From Prochlorococcus sp. AG-347-L02 (GTDB lineage: Bacteria; Cyanobacteriota; Cyanobacteriia; PCC-6307; Cyanobiaceae), in NCBI GenBank assembly GCA_003281255.1, contig QCCL01000003.1, forward strand, positions 1 to 64,000: a stretch of 64,000 bases of DNA, given 5' to 3'. Position 1 is the stretch's first letter, and each line of letters opens with the position of its first letter. Shown here piece after piece: positions 33,270-43,509 of this stretch. The notes below the pieces were generated by a model that was not told the origin of the DNA, ran no database searches, and worked only from the letters and a program-made list of their open reading frames with translations. Both the position numbers and the translations under genes were made by a program.

Positions 33270-34208
33270 TTATTTTATTTCTGCCGTTAGAAAATCTTTT
33301 GCAAGCTGAGTATTTGGAAAAACTTTTTGAGCCTCTTTAAGCAAATCGCTTGGCGTGATTGCATTTTTATTGTTGTATCTTGGACTTAAATGAGTAATAA
33401 TTAATTTTTTTGTGTTAGATAATAATGCTGTTTTGGCAGCCATAATTGTTGTGGAATGTAATTTTTCGTAGGCCATGCTTTCATCCTCCTCTGAAAAAGT
33501 CGATTCATGTACTAGTAAATCGGCATTTTTTGATAGTGAAACAGCTGATTCGCTAAACAATGTATCTGTGCAATAAACAAAACTTTCACCTCTTCTTGGA
33601 GGTCCGCAGAATTCTTTCCCATCGAATGTCCTACCATCCGCTAATACGACTTTTTTACCTTTTTGCAGTTCTGAATAAATTGGTCCAGGTGCTATTTTTA
33701 GAGACTCTGCTTTTTTGATATCAAATATACCTGGTTTATCTTTTTCACTAACCCTATAACCATAAGCAGGTATTTTATGTTTAAGGCAGGCACAATTTAC
33801 TTTTATTTTGTTGTTTTCAAATAGGATTTTATTTTCTGATGCAAAATTTTCAACTTCTACAAAATGTAATGGGTAAGACAATTTGCAAAAACTACTTTTA
33901 AGTGCTGAATTTATAAAACTTCGCAACCCTGAAGGACCGTAAATTTCAATACCCTCACTATTTCCTGATAAACCTAAGGTAGCTAAAAGTCCAGGCAAAC
34001 CATAAATATGATCACCATGCATATGAGTAATAAATATTTTCTTGATTTGTGAAGATTTAATATTGCTTTTCATTATTTGATGTTGCGTTCCTTCTCCGCA
34101 ATCAAAAAGCCAAACTTCTGATGACTGTGATAATTTAAGTGCTAGGGAAGAAACATTTCTCGTTAAGGATGGGACACCTGAGCTTGTTCCTAAGAAGGTG
34201 ATATTCAC
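33270..34208 (-). CDS. rnz: Ribonuclease Z
   Basis: 312 residues of the metallo-beta-lactamase fold. RNase Z cuts the 3' trailer of tRNA precursors lacking CCA; neither tRNA here encodes CCA. The zinc motif is [17 protein letters not shown], followed by later ligands in [19 protein letters not shown] and [20 protein letters not shown] is the RNase Z HEST loop. Length fits the short bacterial form. The ATG is at 34206-34208. Confidence 0.95.
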   Translation of the reverse strand: MNITFLGTSSGVPSLTRNVSSLALKLSQSSEVWLFDCGEGTQHQIMKSNIKSSQIKKIFITHMHGDHIYGLPGLLATLGLSGNSEGIEIYGPSGLRSFINSALKSSFCKLSYPLHFVEVENFASENKILFENNKIKVNCACLKHKIPAYGYRVSEKDKPGIFDIKKAESLKIAPGPIYSELQKGKKVVLADGRTFDGKEFCGPPRRGESFVYCTDTLFSESAVSLSKNADLLVHESTFSEEDESMAYEKLHSTTIMAAKTALLSNTKKLIITHLSPRYNNKNAITPSDLLKEAQKVFPNTQLAKDFLTAEIK

Positions 34209-34281
34209 TTATTTATGATATTTTTATTGTTATATCTGGATTAAATTTAGACTTTTAGTCAAACTTAGGCAAATTAAGCAT

Positions 34282-35472
34282 TTGTTTTTAAACAAAGTGA
34301 TACTTAAATTTAAAAATAACTATAGAAAATGTTGCCTGATAAGTATTCTATTTATTTGTGTTTTTCAGAGTGAAAGTGTTTTTGCATCGAGAGAACCAAT
34401 CATTAGAGTTTTGATATCAAAAAATAATAATTTAAGGATCAGATCAGATAGATCAATTCCTTTAACAATAGAGGGTAAATTTTTTTCACGCAAAAGAATA
34501 AAAGGTTTAACTTTGAAAAATGAGAAAAATAGAAAAATTTTATATTTTGATAAGAATAAACAAAAAAAATATGACTTAAAAAGTAATCAAAAATTTCAAG
34601 TGAGTTCTTCCGATGGAAGAGGTATTTGGGTAGGTCAGAAGAGATTTGCTGGTAAGCTTAATCTCTTTATACTCGACTCCGAAATATTGGTAGTAAATGT
34701 TTTAGGAATAGAAAAATACCTTAATAGCGTAGTGGGTTCAGAAATGCCAGCAAAATGGCCTATTGAAGCATTAAAGGCACAAGCAATTGCCTCAAGAACT
34801 TATGCTTTAAAGCAAAAGGGAAATAAATTATTTGATATAGATTCAACCCAGAAAAATCAAGTCTATAATGGCTTGGAATCAAGAACTTATAAAACTATAA
34901 GAGCTGTTAAAAGTACAAGATCTTTGGTTTTAACTTATAAAAATAAATTAATTAATGCTTTGTTCCATAGCAGCTCAGGTGGAATGACAGAAAATAGTCA
35001 AGATGTATGGAAAAATAAATATCCATATTTATCAAGTGTGAAAGATTTTGATAAAAATAATCCAAAATTTAGATGGCAAAAAAAAATTTCGAGTAATGAA
35101 TTAATAAATTTATTTCCAAAGATTGGAGGTTTAAAAAATATAGAGATTCTAGATATTACTAGTACAGGGAGGGTGAAAAATTTAAAACTTATTGGGGCTT
35201 ATAGTTCTGATCAAATATCTGGGGTAGATTTTAGAAAAAGATTAGGCCTGAACAGCAATTTTATCAGATTTAAATTTTTTGAGGAAGAATTAAACAACAA
35301 TACTCCTCAAAAGAAAGGGTTGATAGTTTTTGGACAAGGATCAGGTCATGGAGTCGGAATGAGTCAGTGGGGGGCTAAATACCTGGCGTCTAGAGGCCAA
35401 AAAGCTGAAAGAATATTAAAGCATTTTTATAGGGGTGTACAGATTAAACCTTTTAGAAAAGATTACCTATAG
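34282..35472 (+). CDS. SpoIID/LytB-domain secreted protein
   Basis: About 396 residues from a TTG; a GTG six codons in is an alternative. The signal-like N-terminus has CCLISILFICVFQSESVFA. The SpoIID domain holds VVGSEMPAKWPIEALKAQAI, ASRTYALKQKGNKLF, the HSSSGGMTENSQDVW stretch and the closing GQGSGHGVGMSQWGAKYLAS. In sporulating bacteria SpoIID is a lytic transglycosylase on peptidoglycan. Here a cell wall role in division or remodelling is inferred. Cyanobacteria do not sporulate, so the name is only structural. Confidence 0.87.
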   Translation: MFLNKVILKFKNNYRKCCLISILFICVFQSESVFASREPIIRVLISKNNNLRIRSDRSIPLTIEGKFFSRKRIKGLTLKNEKNRKILYFDKNKQKKYDLKSNQKFQVSSSDGRGIWVGQKRFAGKLNLFILDSEILVVNVLGIEKYLNSVVGSEMPAKWPIEALKAQAIASRTYALKQKGNKLFDIDSTQKNQVYNGLESRTYKTIRAVKSTRSLVLTYKNKLINALFHSSSGGMTENSQDVWKNKYPYLSSVKDFDKNNPKFRWQKKISSNELINLFPKIGGLKNIEILDITSTGRVKNLKLIGAYSSDQISGVDFRKRLGLNSNFIRFKFFEEELNNNTPQKKGLIVFGQGSGHGVGMSQWGAKYLASRGQKAERILKHFYRGVQIKPFRKDYL

Positions 35473-35475
35473 AAG

Positions 35476-36393
35476 TTATTTAGCATTAAGGACTAATTTT
35501 GGATTTATATTAGATTGCTCTTCATTTAAGAAACCTATCCCAAGTAGTATTTGTTGTTTATCTATTACTTTTATGGGTTTTTTGTAGTCAAAAGATTTGT
35601 TTCCCTGGAAGTTATTAATATCAATTCTAATTGCTCTTCCTGTTTGCCAAAAATTGATTTGTTCTTCGGTACTTAAGACAAATGATGAAATGTGATTAAG
35701 AGCAGAAATTGTTGGAACAATGAAATTTTTCGAGTTTTTTTTATCTTTTTCGATATCAGATATTTTTATCGAGTTTTGTTCATCAAAGCCACAAGCTGAA
35801 ATTCTTTTTAGCTGTAGAAGGCAACCCTCGGAATTAAGAATTTCTCCTAAATCTCTTGCAATTGCTCTTATGTATGTGCCAGCTGAACATTTAACTTTTA
35901 TTTCTATTATTCCGTTTATTTGGTCCCATTTCATTAAAGTAAGTTCGTCTATTTTTACTTCTCTTGGTGCTAATTCAAAAATTTCATTCCTGAAAGATTT
36001 TTTATAAGCTCTCTCACCATTTACGTGCACACTAGATACTCTAGGTGGAATTTGTTTAATAATTCCTCTAAATCTATTCAAGTGTTGATCTAATTTTTCA
36101 TCACTGATCTTAGGCCAACTTTTTTGATTAATTATTTCTCCGTAAATATCATCAGTGTTAGTTCTTATCCCTAATTTAATTTGTCCTATGTAAGTTTTGC
36201 CTTGAGGGAGATATTGAATAAATCTTGTTGCGCTGCCTATAGCAATTGGTAATGTTCCTACAACTTCGGGGTCAAGAGTACCTGTGTGCCCAACCTTTTT
36301 TGTATTTAATAACTTTCTTATTTGTTTAACACAACCATGAGAGGTACAGCCTTTGTCTTTATTAATTATTAAGAATCCATCTTTAGTTTCCAT
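35476..36393 (-). CDS. truB: tRNA pseudouridine-55 synthase
   Basis: 305 residues. TruB converts U55 of tRNA to pseudouridine. The catalytic Asp lies in [20 protein letters not shown], near the N-terminal [10 protein letters not shown]. Further family motifs are [32 protein letters not shown] and [16 protein letters not shown]. The C-terminal extension (about 230-305) is probably a PUA-like remnant. It ends three bases from the SpoIID gene (convergent). Confidence 0.95.
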   Translation of the reverse strand: METKDGFLIINKDKGCTSHGCVKQIRKLLNTKKVGHTGTLDPEVVGTLPIAIGSATRFIQYLPQGKTYIGQIKLGIRTNTDDIYGEIINQKSWPKISDEKLDQHLNRFRGIIKQIPPRVSSVHVNGERAYKKSFRNEIFELAPREVKIDELTLMKWDQINGIIEIKVKCSAGTYIRAIARDLGEILNSEGCLLQLKRISACGFDEQNSIKISDIEKDKKNSKNFIVPTISALNHISSFVLSTEEQINFWQTGRAIRIDINNFQGNKSFDYKKPIKVIDKQQILLGIGFLNEEQSNINPKLVLNAK

Positions 36394-36469
36394 TTTTAAT
36401 ATTAAGAATACTTTGAGAAAGATTTGTAATCATTCTATGATTTTAGTATTGGAAATTTAGATTAAGAAT

Positions 36470-37210
36470 TTGAAGCACGATAATTTTATTTTAAAAGACT
36501 TTTTAGATAATGCTTTTAATTTGAAATCACATTTAATGGAATACTTATCTATTAAGAAATGTGATTTAGATGGATTCCTAGCAAATGCAAAGATGAATTT
36601 GGCAAATTCACATCCTGGGGATGCTTTGAATGATGTTTCAGATTTTTATACTGAGATTGTTGGAGATAGGCATGTAGCTGATTTAGCTGCTTGGCACATC
36701 ACAAGTAGGGACTATATCGCTGATACTTTAAAACTTCAACAGAAATTTTCTAGAGATATAGTTTTAGATTTTGGAGGAGGTATTGGAACACATGCCTTAG
36801 CTAACGCTATGTCTTCAAAAGTTGAGCATGTTTTTTTTGTAGATATCAATCAAACAAATAGAAATTTCGTTGAATACAGGGCTAAGAAATTAGGAGTCGA
36901 AAAAAAACTTACTTTTTGCAAGACAATTCAAGATACACAGATATCTAAATTTGATACGATAGTTTGTCTTGATGTTTTGGAACATCTTGCAGACCCAGCT
37001 GCTCAAATTAAAAATTTCAGTGAGATTATGAACAGTAATTCTATTGCTTTATTTAACTGGTATTTTTACAAGGGAGATAAGAATGAATATCCATTTCATA
37101 TCGACGATAGTCAAATTATTGAAAAGTTTTTTCAGACTCTTCAATCAAAATTTTTAGAAGTATTTCATCCTATTCTTATAACTACAAGAGCTTATAAGAA
37201 AATTAGATGA
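36470..37210 (+). CDS. Class I SAM-dependent methyltransferase
   Basis: 246 residues from a TTG. The SAM loop is [17 protein letters not shown], the acidic strand-2 end is [11 protein letters not shown], and strand 4 is [20 protein letters not shown], typical of small-molecule methyltransferases. The substrate cannot be inferred. An N-terminal helical part (1-95) contains [16 protein letters not shown]. The gene's last eight bases overlap the convergent rpmA gene. Confidence 0.8.
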   Translation: MKHDNFILKDFLDNAFNLKSHLMEYLSIKKCDLDGFLANAKMNLANSHPGDALNDVSDFYTEIVGDRHVADLAAWHITSRDYIADTLKLQQKFSRDIVLDFGGGIGTHALANAMSSKVEHVFFVDINQTNRNFVEYRAKKLGVEKKLTFCKTIQDTQISKFDTIVCLDVLEHLADPAAQIKNFSEIMNSNSIALFNWYFYKGDKNEYPFHIDDSQIIEKFFQTLQSKFLEVFHPILITTRAYKKIR

Positions 37211-37463
37211 CAATATTAACTCTTTTTCTATTTCTTAAATTTCTTTTAATGCTTTCGAAACTTACTGTTCCTTCTTTGAGTGCAAAAAGGGTGTCATCTT
37301 TACCTTTCCCGACATTGATTCCCGGCAAAAATGATGTACCTCTTTGGCGAATTAAAATTGATCCAGCAGTTACTTTTTCTCCACCATAAGCTTTCACTCC
37401 CAATCTTTTGGAATTTGAATCTCTTCCGTTTCTAGTAGAGCCTGTTCCTTTTTTATGTGCCAT
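37203..37463 (-). CDS. rpmA: Ribosomal protein L27
   Basis: 86 residues. The N-terminus [20 protein letters not shown], then [20 protein letters not shown] and the [20 protein letters not shown] segment, are diagnostic. L27 reaches the peptidyl-transferase centre of the 50S subunit. It follows rplU by nine bases on the same strand, the usual rplU-rpmA unit. Confidence 0.98.
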   Translation of the reverse strand: MAHKKGTGSTRNGRDSNSKRLGVKAYGGEKVTAGSILIRQRGTSFLPGINVGKGKDDTLFALKEGTVSFESIKRNLRNRKRVNIVI

Positions 37464-37472
37464 TAGAAGTGT

Positions 37473-37913
37473 TTAATTTGTAGATTTTTCGGATTTAGGT
37501 TTAGTTTCCTTTTTGACAGTTTCCTTTTTAGAAGAAGACTTAGGAGCACTATTACCTATTGTAATAGATTTTACCATAACTCTTGTAAGTTCTTGTCTGT
37601 GTCCCATCTTCCTTCTTGTCTTTTTCTTTGGACGCATCTTGTAAACAAGAATCTTCTTATCTCTTTTATGAGAGACCACTTCTAATTCAATTTTTGCGTC
37701 TTTAACGTAAGGTTTACCAACACTTATTGAGTCCTTATCCTTCAAAAGTAAAACTTTTTCTAGTGTTATCTTGTCTTTCTCTTTTGCATTTAACCTATCT
37801 ATGTCATAGTATCTATCAACTTCGAACCAAAATTGTTGGCCTGAAGTTTCTGCTATTGCATACAATTCATTACTTTCAGAAGAATTGTTTGAGGAGTTTT
37901 TAGAATTTGTCAT
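37473..37913 (-). CDS. rplU: Ribosomal protein L21 with extended ends
   Basis: 146 residues against about 103 in E. coli. The L21 core (about 15-120) reads YAIAETSGQQFWFEVDRYYD, then LNAKEKDKITLEKVLLL and KILVYKMRPKKKTRRKMGHR. The N-terminus has a Ser/Asn tail and the C-terminus a Lys/Ser-rich tail (KSSSKKETVKKETKPKSEKS). It heads the rplU-rpmA unit. Upstream and divergent is kaiB; only 143 bases separate them, leaving no room for kaiA. Confidence 0.96.
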   Translation of the reverse strand: MTNSKNSSNNSSESNELYAIAETSGQQFWFEVDRYYDIDRLNAKEKDKITLEKVLLLKDKDSISVGKPYVKDAKIELEVVSHKRDKKILVYKMRPKKKTRRKMGHRQELTRVMVKSITIGNSAPKSSSKKETVKKETKPKSEKSTN

Positions 37914-38056
37914 ATCTTGAAGACGCTACTAGGCTCAAATTAATAATTTGATTAAGCCCAGTAAGCAATCATAATAATTTGTTTATTTTCTTATTTTGTA
38001 GTGTAATAAGTCAAGGGTTGTTTTAAATCTTTTATATCAATTTAGGAACTATAACG

Positions 38057-38371
38057 ATGGCAGCAAGGAAAACATATATTTTAAAACTCTATGTTGCTGG
38101 AAATACTCCCAATTCGATGAGAGCTTTAAATACCTTACGAGAAATTTTAGAAAATGAATTCAAAGGTGTTTATGCCCTGAAGGTTATCGATGTACTTAAG
38201 CAACCACAACTTGCAGAAGAAGATAAAATTTTAGCCACTCCGACGTTAGCTAAAATTTTACCTCCACCAGTTAGAAAAATAATAGGTGATCTTTCAGATA
38301 GAGAGAAAGTTTTAATTGGTTTAGATTTACTTTTTGATGAATTAACTGAAACTGAATATAGTGGAGATTAA
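38057..38371 (+). CDS. kaiB: Circadian clock protein KaiB
   Basis: 104 residues. KaiB has a thioredoxin-like fold and binds phosphorylated KaiC. The core is [20 protein letters not shown], then [20 protein letters not shown] and [20 protein letters not shown]. The start ATG follows TTAGGAACTATAACG. It is followed after 74 bases by kaiC on the same strand. kaiA is absent from the usual upstream position. Confidence 0.97.
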   Translation: MAARKTYILKLYVAGNTPNSMRALNTLREILENEFKGVYALKVIDVLKQPQLAEEDKILATPTLAKILPPPVRKIIGDLSDREKVLIGLDLLFDELTETEYSGD

Positions 38372-38445
38372 TAAAATATATAAAACTTTTAAAATTGAAA
38401 TTTAATTCAAAATTTGTTTTATTTTTTTTTAATTAGCACAAAACT

Positions 38446-39975
38446 ATGAATGATAAGAAATTTGGCAAATCAAATAAAATGCAAGTACAAAAATTACCAA
38501 CTGGAATAGAAGGTTTTGATGATGTTTGTAGAGGTGGGTTGCCTGTATCTCGAAGTACTCTCGTCAGTGGTACCTCAGGAACTGGTAAAACTGTTTTTTC
38601 TCTGCAATATTTACACCATGGAATTTGTAATTTTGATGAGCCTGGAATCTTTGTAACATTTGAGGAATCTCCCTTGGATATTATTAGAAATGCTGCAAGT
38701 TTTGGTTGGGATTTACAAGAATTAATTGATCAAAATAAACTTTTTATTTTGGACGCATCTCCTGATCCTGATGGTCAGGATGTGGCTGGTAACTTTGACT
38801 TGTCTGGTCTAATTGAGAGAATTAGTTATGCAATTAGAAAATATAAAGCTAAAAGAGTTGCAATAGATTCAATAACTGCTGTCTTTCAACAGTATGACGC
38901 TATTTACGTTGTTAGAAGGGAAATATTTAGATTGATAGCAAGATTAAAAGAAATAGGTGTGACAACAGTTATGACTACAGAAAGGGTGGATGATTACGGA
39001 CCAATTGCTAGATATGGAGTAGAAGAATTTGTGTCTGATAATGTTGTCTTATTAAGAAATGTTCTTGAATCAGAAAAGAGAAGAAGAACTCTAGAAGTTC
39101 TGAAGTTAAGAGGTACTGTACATATGAAAGGTGAATATCCATTCACTATGGGGATGGATGGAATAAGTGTGTTTGCCTTAGGAGCAATGAGATTAACGCA
39201 GAGATCTTCAAATATTAGGATTAGCTCTGGAGTTAAAGATCTTGATGAGATGTGTGGTGGAGGATATTTTCAAGATTCAATTATTCTCGCCACTGGTGCA
39301 ACTGGAACGGGCAAAACAATGCTTGTATCAAAATTTGTAGAAGATGCTTATAACAATAATGAAAGAGCAATACTTTTTGCATATGAAGAATCTAGGGCTC
39401 AATTGCTCAGGAATGCTACTAGCTGGGGTATAGATTTTGAAAAAATGGAAAGTGATGGATTGTTAAAAATTATTTGTGCATATCCTGAATCGACTGGTTT
39501 GGAGGATCACTTACAAATTATAAAAACGCAAATTAATCAATTTAAACCAAAAAGAATGGCAATTGATTCTCTCTCTGCATTAGCCAGAGGTGTAAGTTTG
39601 AATGCATTTAGACAGTTTGTAATTGCTGTTACTGGTTATACAAAACAAGAGGAAATAGCAGGCTTTTTTACTAATACTGCGGAAGAATTTATGGGAAGTC
39701 ATTCTATAACTGATTCTCATATCTCAACAATTACAGACACCATATTGTTGCTTCAATATGTAGAAATTAAAGGTGAAATGGCAAGAGCTTTAAATGTTTT
39801 TAAAATGCGAGGATCATGGCATGATAAAAGAATAAGAGAATTTATCATTACAAATAGTGGCCCAGAAATAAGGGATTCTTTTTCTAATTTTGAACAAATA
39901 TTTAGTGGTGCCCCTCACAGAGTTGTGCCTGATCAAAGTGTTCAAAATGTTTTTAAAGGAATAGATAATAATTAG
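38446..39975 (+). CDS. kaiC: Circadian clock ATPase/kinase KaiC
   Basis: 509 residues with duplicated RecA-like domains. CI has Walker A GTSGTGKT (42-49) and catalytic Glu73/Glu74; CII has GATGTGKT (284-291) and Glu314/Glu315. The autophosphorylation pair is Ser427-Thr428 in ITDSHISTITD, equal to Ser431-Thr432 of S. elongatus. The C-terminal tail is about ten residues shorter than in S. elongatus (519), where KaiA docks, in line with kaiA loss. Without KaiA, Prochlorococcus KaiBC is known to work as an hourglass timer rather than a free-running clock. The stop overlaps the convergent nblS stop. Confidence 0.97.
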   Translation: MNDKKFGKSNKMQVQKLPTGIEGFDDVCRGGLPVSRSTLVSGTSGTGKTVFSLQYLHHGICNFDEPGIFVTFEESPLDIIRNAASFGWDLQELIDQNKLFILDASPDPDGQDVAGNFDLSGLIERISYAIRKYKAKRVAIDSITAVFQQYDAIYVVRREIFRLIARLKEIGVTTVMTTERVDDYGPIARYGVEEFVSDNVVLLRNVLESEKRRRTLEVLKLRGTVHMKGEYPFTMGMDGISVFALGAMRLTQRSSNIRISSGVKDLDEMCGGGYFQDSIILATGATGTGKTMLVSKFVEDAYNNNERAILFAYEESRAQLLRNATSWGIDFEKMESDGLLKIICAYPESTGLEDHLQIIKTQINQFKPKRMAIDSLSALARGVSLNAFRQFVIAVTGYTKQEEIAGFFTNTAEEFMGSHSITDSHISTITDTILLLQYVEIKGEMARALNVFKMRGSWHDKRIREFIITNSGPEIRDSFSNFEQIFSGAPHRVVPDQSVQNVFKGIDNN

Positions 39976-42038
39976 ATAATTTGTTTAATTTCTGAACCTG
40001 AGAAAGAATCTGAATTATTGATAGCTTTTGTCAATAATTCATCTTTATCAGATTGTGCCAAGGCTAAATCGAACCAAAAAGTTGTTCCTACTCCTAATTC
40101 GCTAGCCATACGAATCTCTCCACCGTGTTTTTCAATTATTCCCCGAACTATAGACAAACCTAAACCAGTCCCTTGCTCTGTATGAACTGAATTCTCCACT
40201 CTATAAAAACGATCAAATATCTTTTCTTGATCAGCCTGAGATATTCCTGAGCCGGTATCAGCAATCTCGATTCTTACTTTTGGAAGTGGTGAAACTAATT
40301 CACATTGAGGTGCTGCATCGTTTTTAATACTTGGAGGGAAAGCAGGACAGGAATCTGGCCAAGTATAAGCTCTTATGATTAGGGAGCTGTTTTTTGGACT
40401 AAATTTCAATCCATTTCCCAGTAAATTATCAAAAACCTGTAAAAGTAAATCAAAATTTCCAAGAATTGGAGGAATAGTTTCCTCTATGTCATGAGCTAAT
40501 GAAACATTTTTTTCTGAAGCATTAAGTCTATAATTTCTAAGTGTCTGTTCTATAGCTGGTTTTATGTCCATTTGCTCTAGTTGAACAATTTTTCCAGATT
40601 CCAATCTAGATAAATCTAATACATCATTTACAAGTCTTGTTAACCTATCAGTCTCTGAGTTTGCAATTCCTAAAAATTCTATTTGTTCTTCATCAGTAAG
40701 CTGATCTTTTAAATCATGTAGGGTCTCTACATAACTTTTAATATTAAAAAGTGGAGTCCTTAATTCATGCGATACATTGCTTATGAATCTATTTTGTGCT
40801 GCGTTAAGTTCAACTTCTCTAGTTAAATCTTGGATTGTAACAGCAATTCCTTTTAATTCAACTTTATTTGTATCAAGGACTGATTGCAAGACAATTCTTA
40901 AGGTTCTTGCTGGTTCTCCTAAACTGAATCTTAGATCGTCCTTCTCCTTTTGCCTGTTCAAAATAGATTCTATATTTGTATGTAAGTCGTTAGATAATAT
41001 TTCGGGAATTTCATTTAAAAAATATTTACCTTCGAGAAATCTTCCTTCCCAACGAAATAATCTCTTTGCTGTTGGATTTGTAAGTACAATCTTGCCTTCT
41101 GAATCCAATAATATTGCACCATCAGCCATTGTAGCTATTAATGATTGCTGCTTGATTTGTGCCGCTTTTAGTTCTTCTATATTAGCTTCATCATAATTTT
41201 CTAACTGTGTTGCCATTCGGTTAAATCCATTTAGGAGTTCTCCTAGATCACCTGTCATGGGTAAAGAAATTCTAGATTTAAAATTTCCTCTTGAAATTTC
41301 TCTAACACCTCTTACTAATTCTCTGACTGGTCTTGTTATTGTTAATGCATTAAAAACAGCTCCAAGTATTACTAAAACCCAAATAGAGATAAAAACTGCA
41401 ATGGTTACTTCTCTAGTTAAGGCAGCACTTGCTAGTGCTTTTTTATTAGGGGTGACTCCTAAAGCTAAAGTTCCAAGATATTTGCCTTTCCACAACATTG
41501 GGACAAATACATCTGTTACTTGACCTTGAGGTGTCGCATGCTGCCTAACCAAAGGGAATTGTGGTCTTTTCTTTAATTCAGAAGGTAGTTTTAATTTTCG
41601 AGTGAGCTGAAACTGACTGTCTGAGCTTGTTGGTGTTGCACTGATCGGTATTCCAAGTTGAACAATATCTTCAGCATCAGTAAAAAATATATAACGCAGA
41701 TTTCGGCTTGATCTCCAAAACTTTTCAGCTACATTTGAAATTTCTTTTTTTTGGTTATTAGCGACTAATTCTGTAACATTCCCAGATAACAACAAGCCAA
41801 GATCTCGAGCATATCTAGTATCATTCATACCTGCATCTTTTTGAATGCTATTTAATGCAAAAAAAGTTATTCCTGTCATTAAAAGGCTCACTACAAGAGT
41901 CGCTATGGCTAATAACTTTGTTCTTAAACTGAACCCACTCCACCAAGCGAGAAATCCATTAACCCAATAGTTGATATTCATATCTTCATTATCGGTGATG
42001 TTATATTTTCTACTTTCTCGATTATTGGTATCCACCAT
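39972..42038 (-). CDS. nblS: NblS/Hik33-type sensor histidine kinase
   Basis: 688 residues. Two membrane helices (about 43-67 and 207-232) flank an extracytoplasmic sensor segment. Then come HAMP (about 234-286), a PAS domain (about 300-400, ATMADGAILLDSEGKIVLTN), the HisKA box FISNVSHELRTPLFNIKSYV and an ATPase domain with ADTGSGISQADQEKIFDRFY and GTGLGLSIVRGIIEKHGG. NblS/DspA is a conserved cyanobacterial sensor for light and nutrient stress that controls hli genes through RpaB-type regulators in model strains, which links it to the hli genes here. It ends against kaiC and starts just after purD. Confidence 0.9.
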   Translation of the reverse strand: MVDTNNRESRKYNITDNEDMNINYWVNGFLAWWSGFSLRTKLLAIATLVVSLLMTGITFFALNSIQKDAGMNDTRYARDLGLLLSGNVTELVANNQKKEISNVAEKFWRSSRNLRYIFFTDAEDIVQLGIPISATPTSSDSQFQLTRKLKLPSELKKRPQFPLVRQHATPQGQVTDVFVPMLWKGKYLGTLALGVTPNKKALASAALTREVTIAVFISIWVLVILGAVFNALTITRPVRELVRGVREISRGNFKSRISLPMTGDLGELLNGFNRMATQLENYDEANIEELKAAQIKQQSLIATMADGAILLDSEGKIVLTNPTAKRLFRWEGRFLEGKYFLNEIPEILSNDLHTNIESILNRQKEKDDLRFSLGEPARTLRIVLQSVLDTNKVELKGIAVTIQDLTREVELNAAQNRFISNVSHELRTPLFNIKSYVETLHDLKDQLTDEEQIEFLGIANSETDRLTRLVNDVLDLSRLESGKIVQLEQMDIKPAIEQTLRNYRLNASEKNVSLAHDIEETIPPILGNFDLLLQVFDNLLGNGLKFSPKNSSLIIRAYTWPDSCPAFPPSIKNDAAPQCELVSPLPKVRIEIADTGSGISQADQEKIFDRFYRVENSVHTEQGTGLGLSIVRGIIEKHGGEIRMASELGVGTTFWFDLALAQSDKDELLTKAINNSDSFSGSEIKQII

Positions 42039-42042
42039 AAGA

Positions 42043-43374
42043 TTAATTCTCCCTAGAAAAGTTTTTTCTCACTTGATGACCTATGTCATTTCTGAAGTAA
42101 ATACCCTCAAAATGTATTTCATTTAAATTTTTGTATGCTTTTTCAAAAACCGTGTCGAAGTCTTTATCTTGACAGACAATACTTAAAACTCTTCCTCCAG
42201 CAGTTAATAATTTGCCACTTTCACTAAAAGAAGTACCTGAGTCAAAAATTTGAAAATCATTTTTATCAATATTACCTATTTCTATTTGATAGCCAGTTTT
42301 ATATTCGTGAGGATAACCTTTGGAGGTCGCTATTACACAACCACTAACTTTATCAGAAGTATTAATTTTTTCATCACCAGTTAGACTTCCCATTGAGCAT
42401 TTTTCCAAAAGAAATACAAAATTTTGATCCATCAAAGGCATTATTGTTTGGCATTCTGGATCACCAAACCTGCAATTATATTCTATAACCTTGGGCCCAG
42501 ATTTTGTGATCATTAACCCAAAATAAATTACGCCTCGATAGTCAATATTTCTTTTATTTAACTCATTTATTGTAGGTTCAATTATTTCTTTGATGATTCT
42601 ATCAAGGTAATCATCTGTTAATAATGGGGCTGGAGAATAAGCCCCCATACCTCCTGTATTTGGACCTTTATCTTTTTCATTAAGTCTTTTGTGATCTTGG
42701 GCCGTTGGAAGTAATGTATATCTCTTCCCATCGCATAATGCAAAAACTGAAACTTCTGGCCCTTGAATTTTTTCTTCTAGAACAACTACATTCCCAGAGT
42801 TACCAAATCTTCCATTAAAAATTGTCTCTGCAGCTTTAAAGCATTCATCTTTTGAATTAGGAATAAAAACACCTTTACCTGAAGCTAGACCATCAGCTTT
42901 TACTACAAGTGGATTTGATGATGAATTAATAATTTTTTTGGCTTCTTCGAGAGAATTGACTTTCCAAAAGTTTGCAGTTGGAATATTAGCGTCTTGCATA
43001 AATTCCTTAGCCCAGGATTTGCTAAATTCTAGTTTTGCACCATCTTTATTAGGACCAAACACTTTAAAATCTTTTTTGCGAAGAAAATCAGCTAATCCAT
43101 TTGCCAGGGGTATTTCTGGTCCAATAACTACTAAATCGATCTTAAAAAAATCAAGCTTTTCGACTAGTTCATTTTTATTATTTATATCAATTTTTATCCT
43201 TTCACATTTATTTATTCTTTCTGAACCAGCGTTGCCAGGTATTAAATAAACTTTTTTAACTAATTCATTTTTTTGAATGGCCCAAGCCAAAGAGTTTTCT
43301 CTTCCGCCATTTCCAATTATTAAAATATTTTCTAATCTAATAAAGTTTCTAGAACCAGATGAATGAATTCCCAT
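42043..43374 (-). CDS. purD: Phosphoribosylamine-glycine ligase
   Basis: 443 residues. PurD joins phosphoribosylamine and glycine with ATP in purine synthesis. The N-terminal nucleotide-binding part is ILIIGNGGRENSLAWAIQ; many PurD proteins have GREHAL here, and N replaces H. The ATP-grasp domain has FMQDANIPTANFWKVNSLEE, PLVVKADGLASGKGVFIPNS and GVIYFGLMITKSGPKVIEYN followed by CRFGDPECQ. A late TTG (LENILIIG) is an alternative start. The stop lies four bases from the nblS start. purC is divergent upstream. Confidence 0.95.
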   Translation of the reverse strand: MGIHSSGSRNFIRLENILIIGNGGRENSLAWAIQKNELVKKVYLIPGNAGSERINKCERIKIDINNKNELVEKLDFFKIDLVVIGPEIPLANGLADFLRKKDFKVFGPNKDGAKLEFSKSWAKEFMQDANIPTANFWKVNSLEEAKKIINSSSNPLVVKADGLASGKGVFIPNSKDECFKAAETIFNGRFGNSGNVVVLEEKIQGPEVSVFALCDGKRYTLLPTAQDHKRLNEKDKGPNTGGMGAYSPAPLLTDDYLDRIIKEIIEPTINELNKRNIDYRGVIYFGLMITKSGPKVIEYNCRFGDPECQTIMPLMDQNFVFLLEKCSMGSLTGDEKINTSDKVSGCVIATSKGYPHEYKTGYQIEIGNIDKNDFQIFDSGTSFSESGKLLTAGGRVLSIVCQDKDFDTVFEKAYKNLNEIHFEGIYFRNDIGHQVRKNFSREN

Positions 43375-43509
43375 ATATTTGTTTTTTTAAGGTTATGAAG
43401 TTTCGATGAATAATCAGTTAAAATGAAAATAAAATCATTTGAAGTTGATTCCTAATAATTATGTTAATTATAAAAAGTACTTTAGTAATAATAATGAGGT
43501 TTTAAGTTA

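Noticed and set aside
40777..41523. Long plus-strand frames inside nblS
   Set aside because: Antisense shadows of the kinase gene. Its domains in the minus frame are unmistakable.
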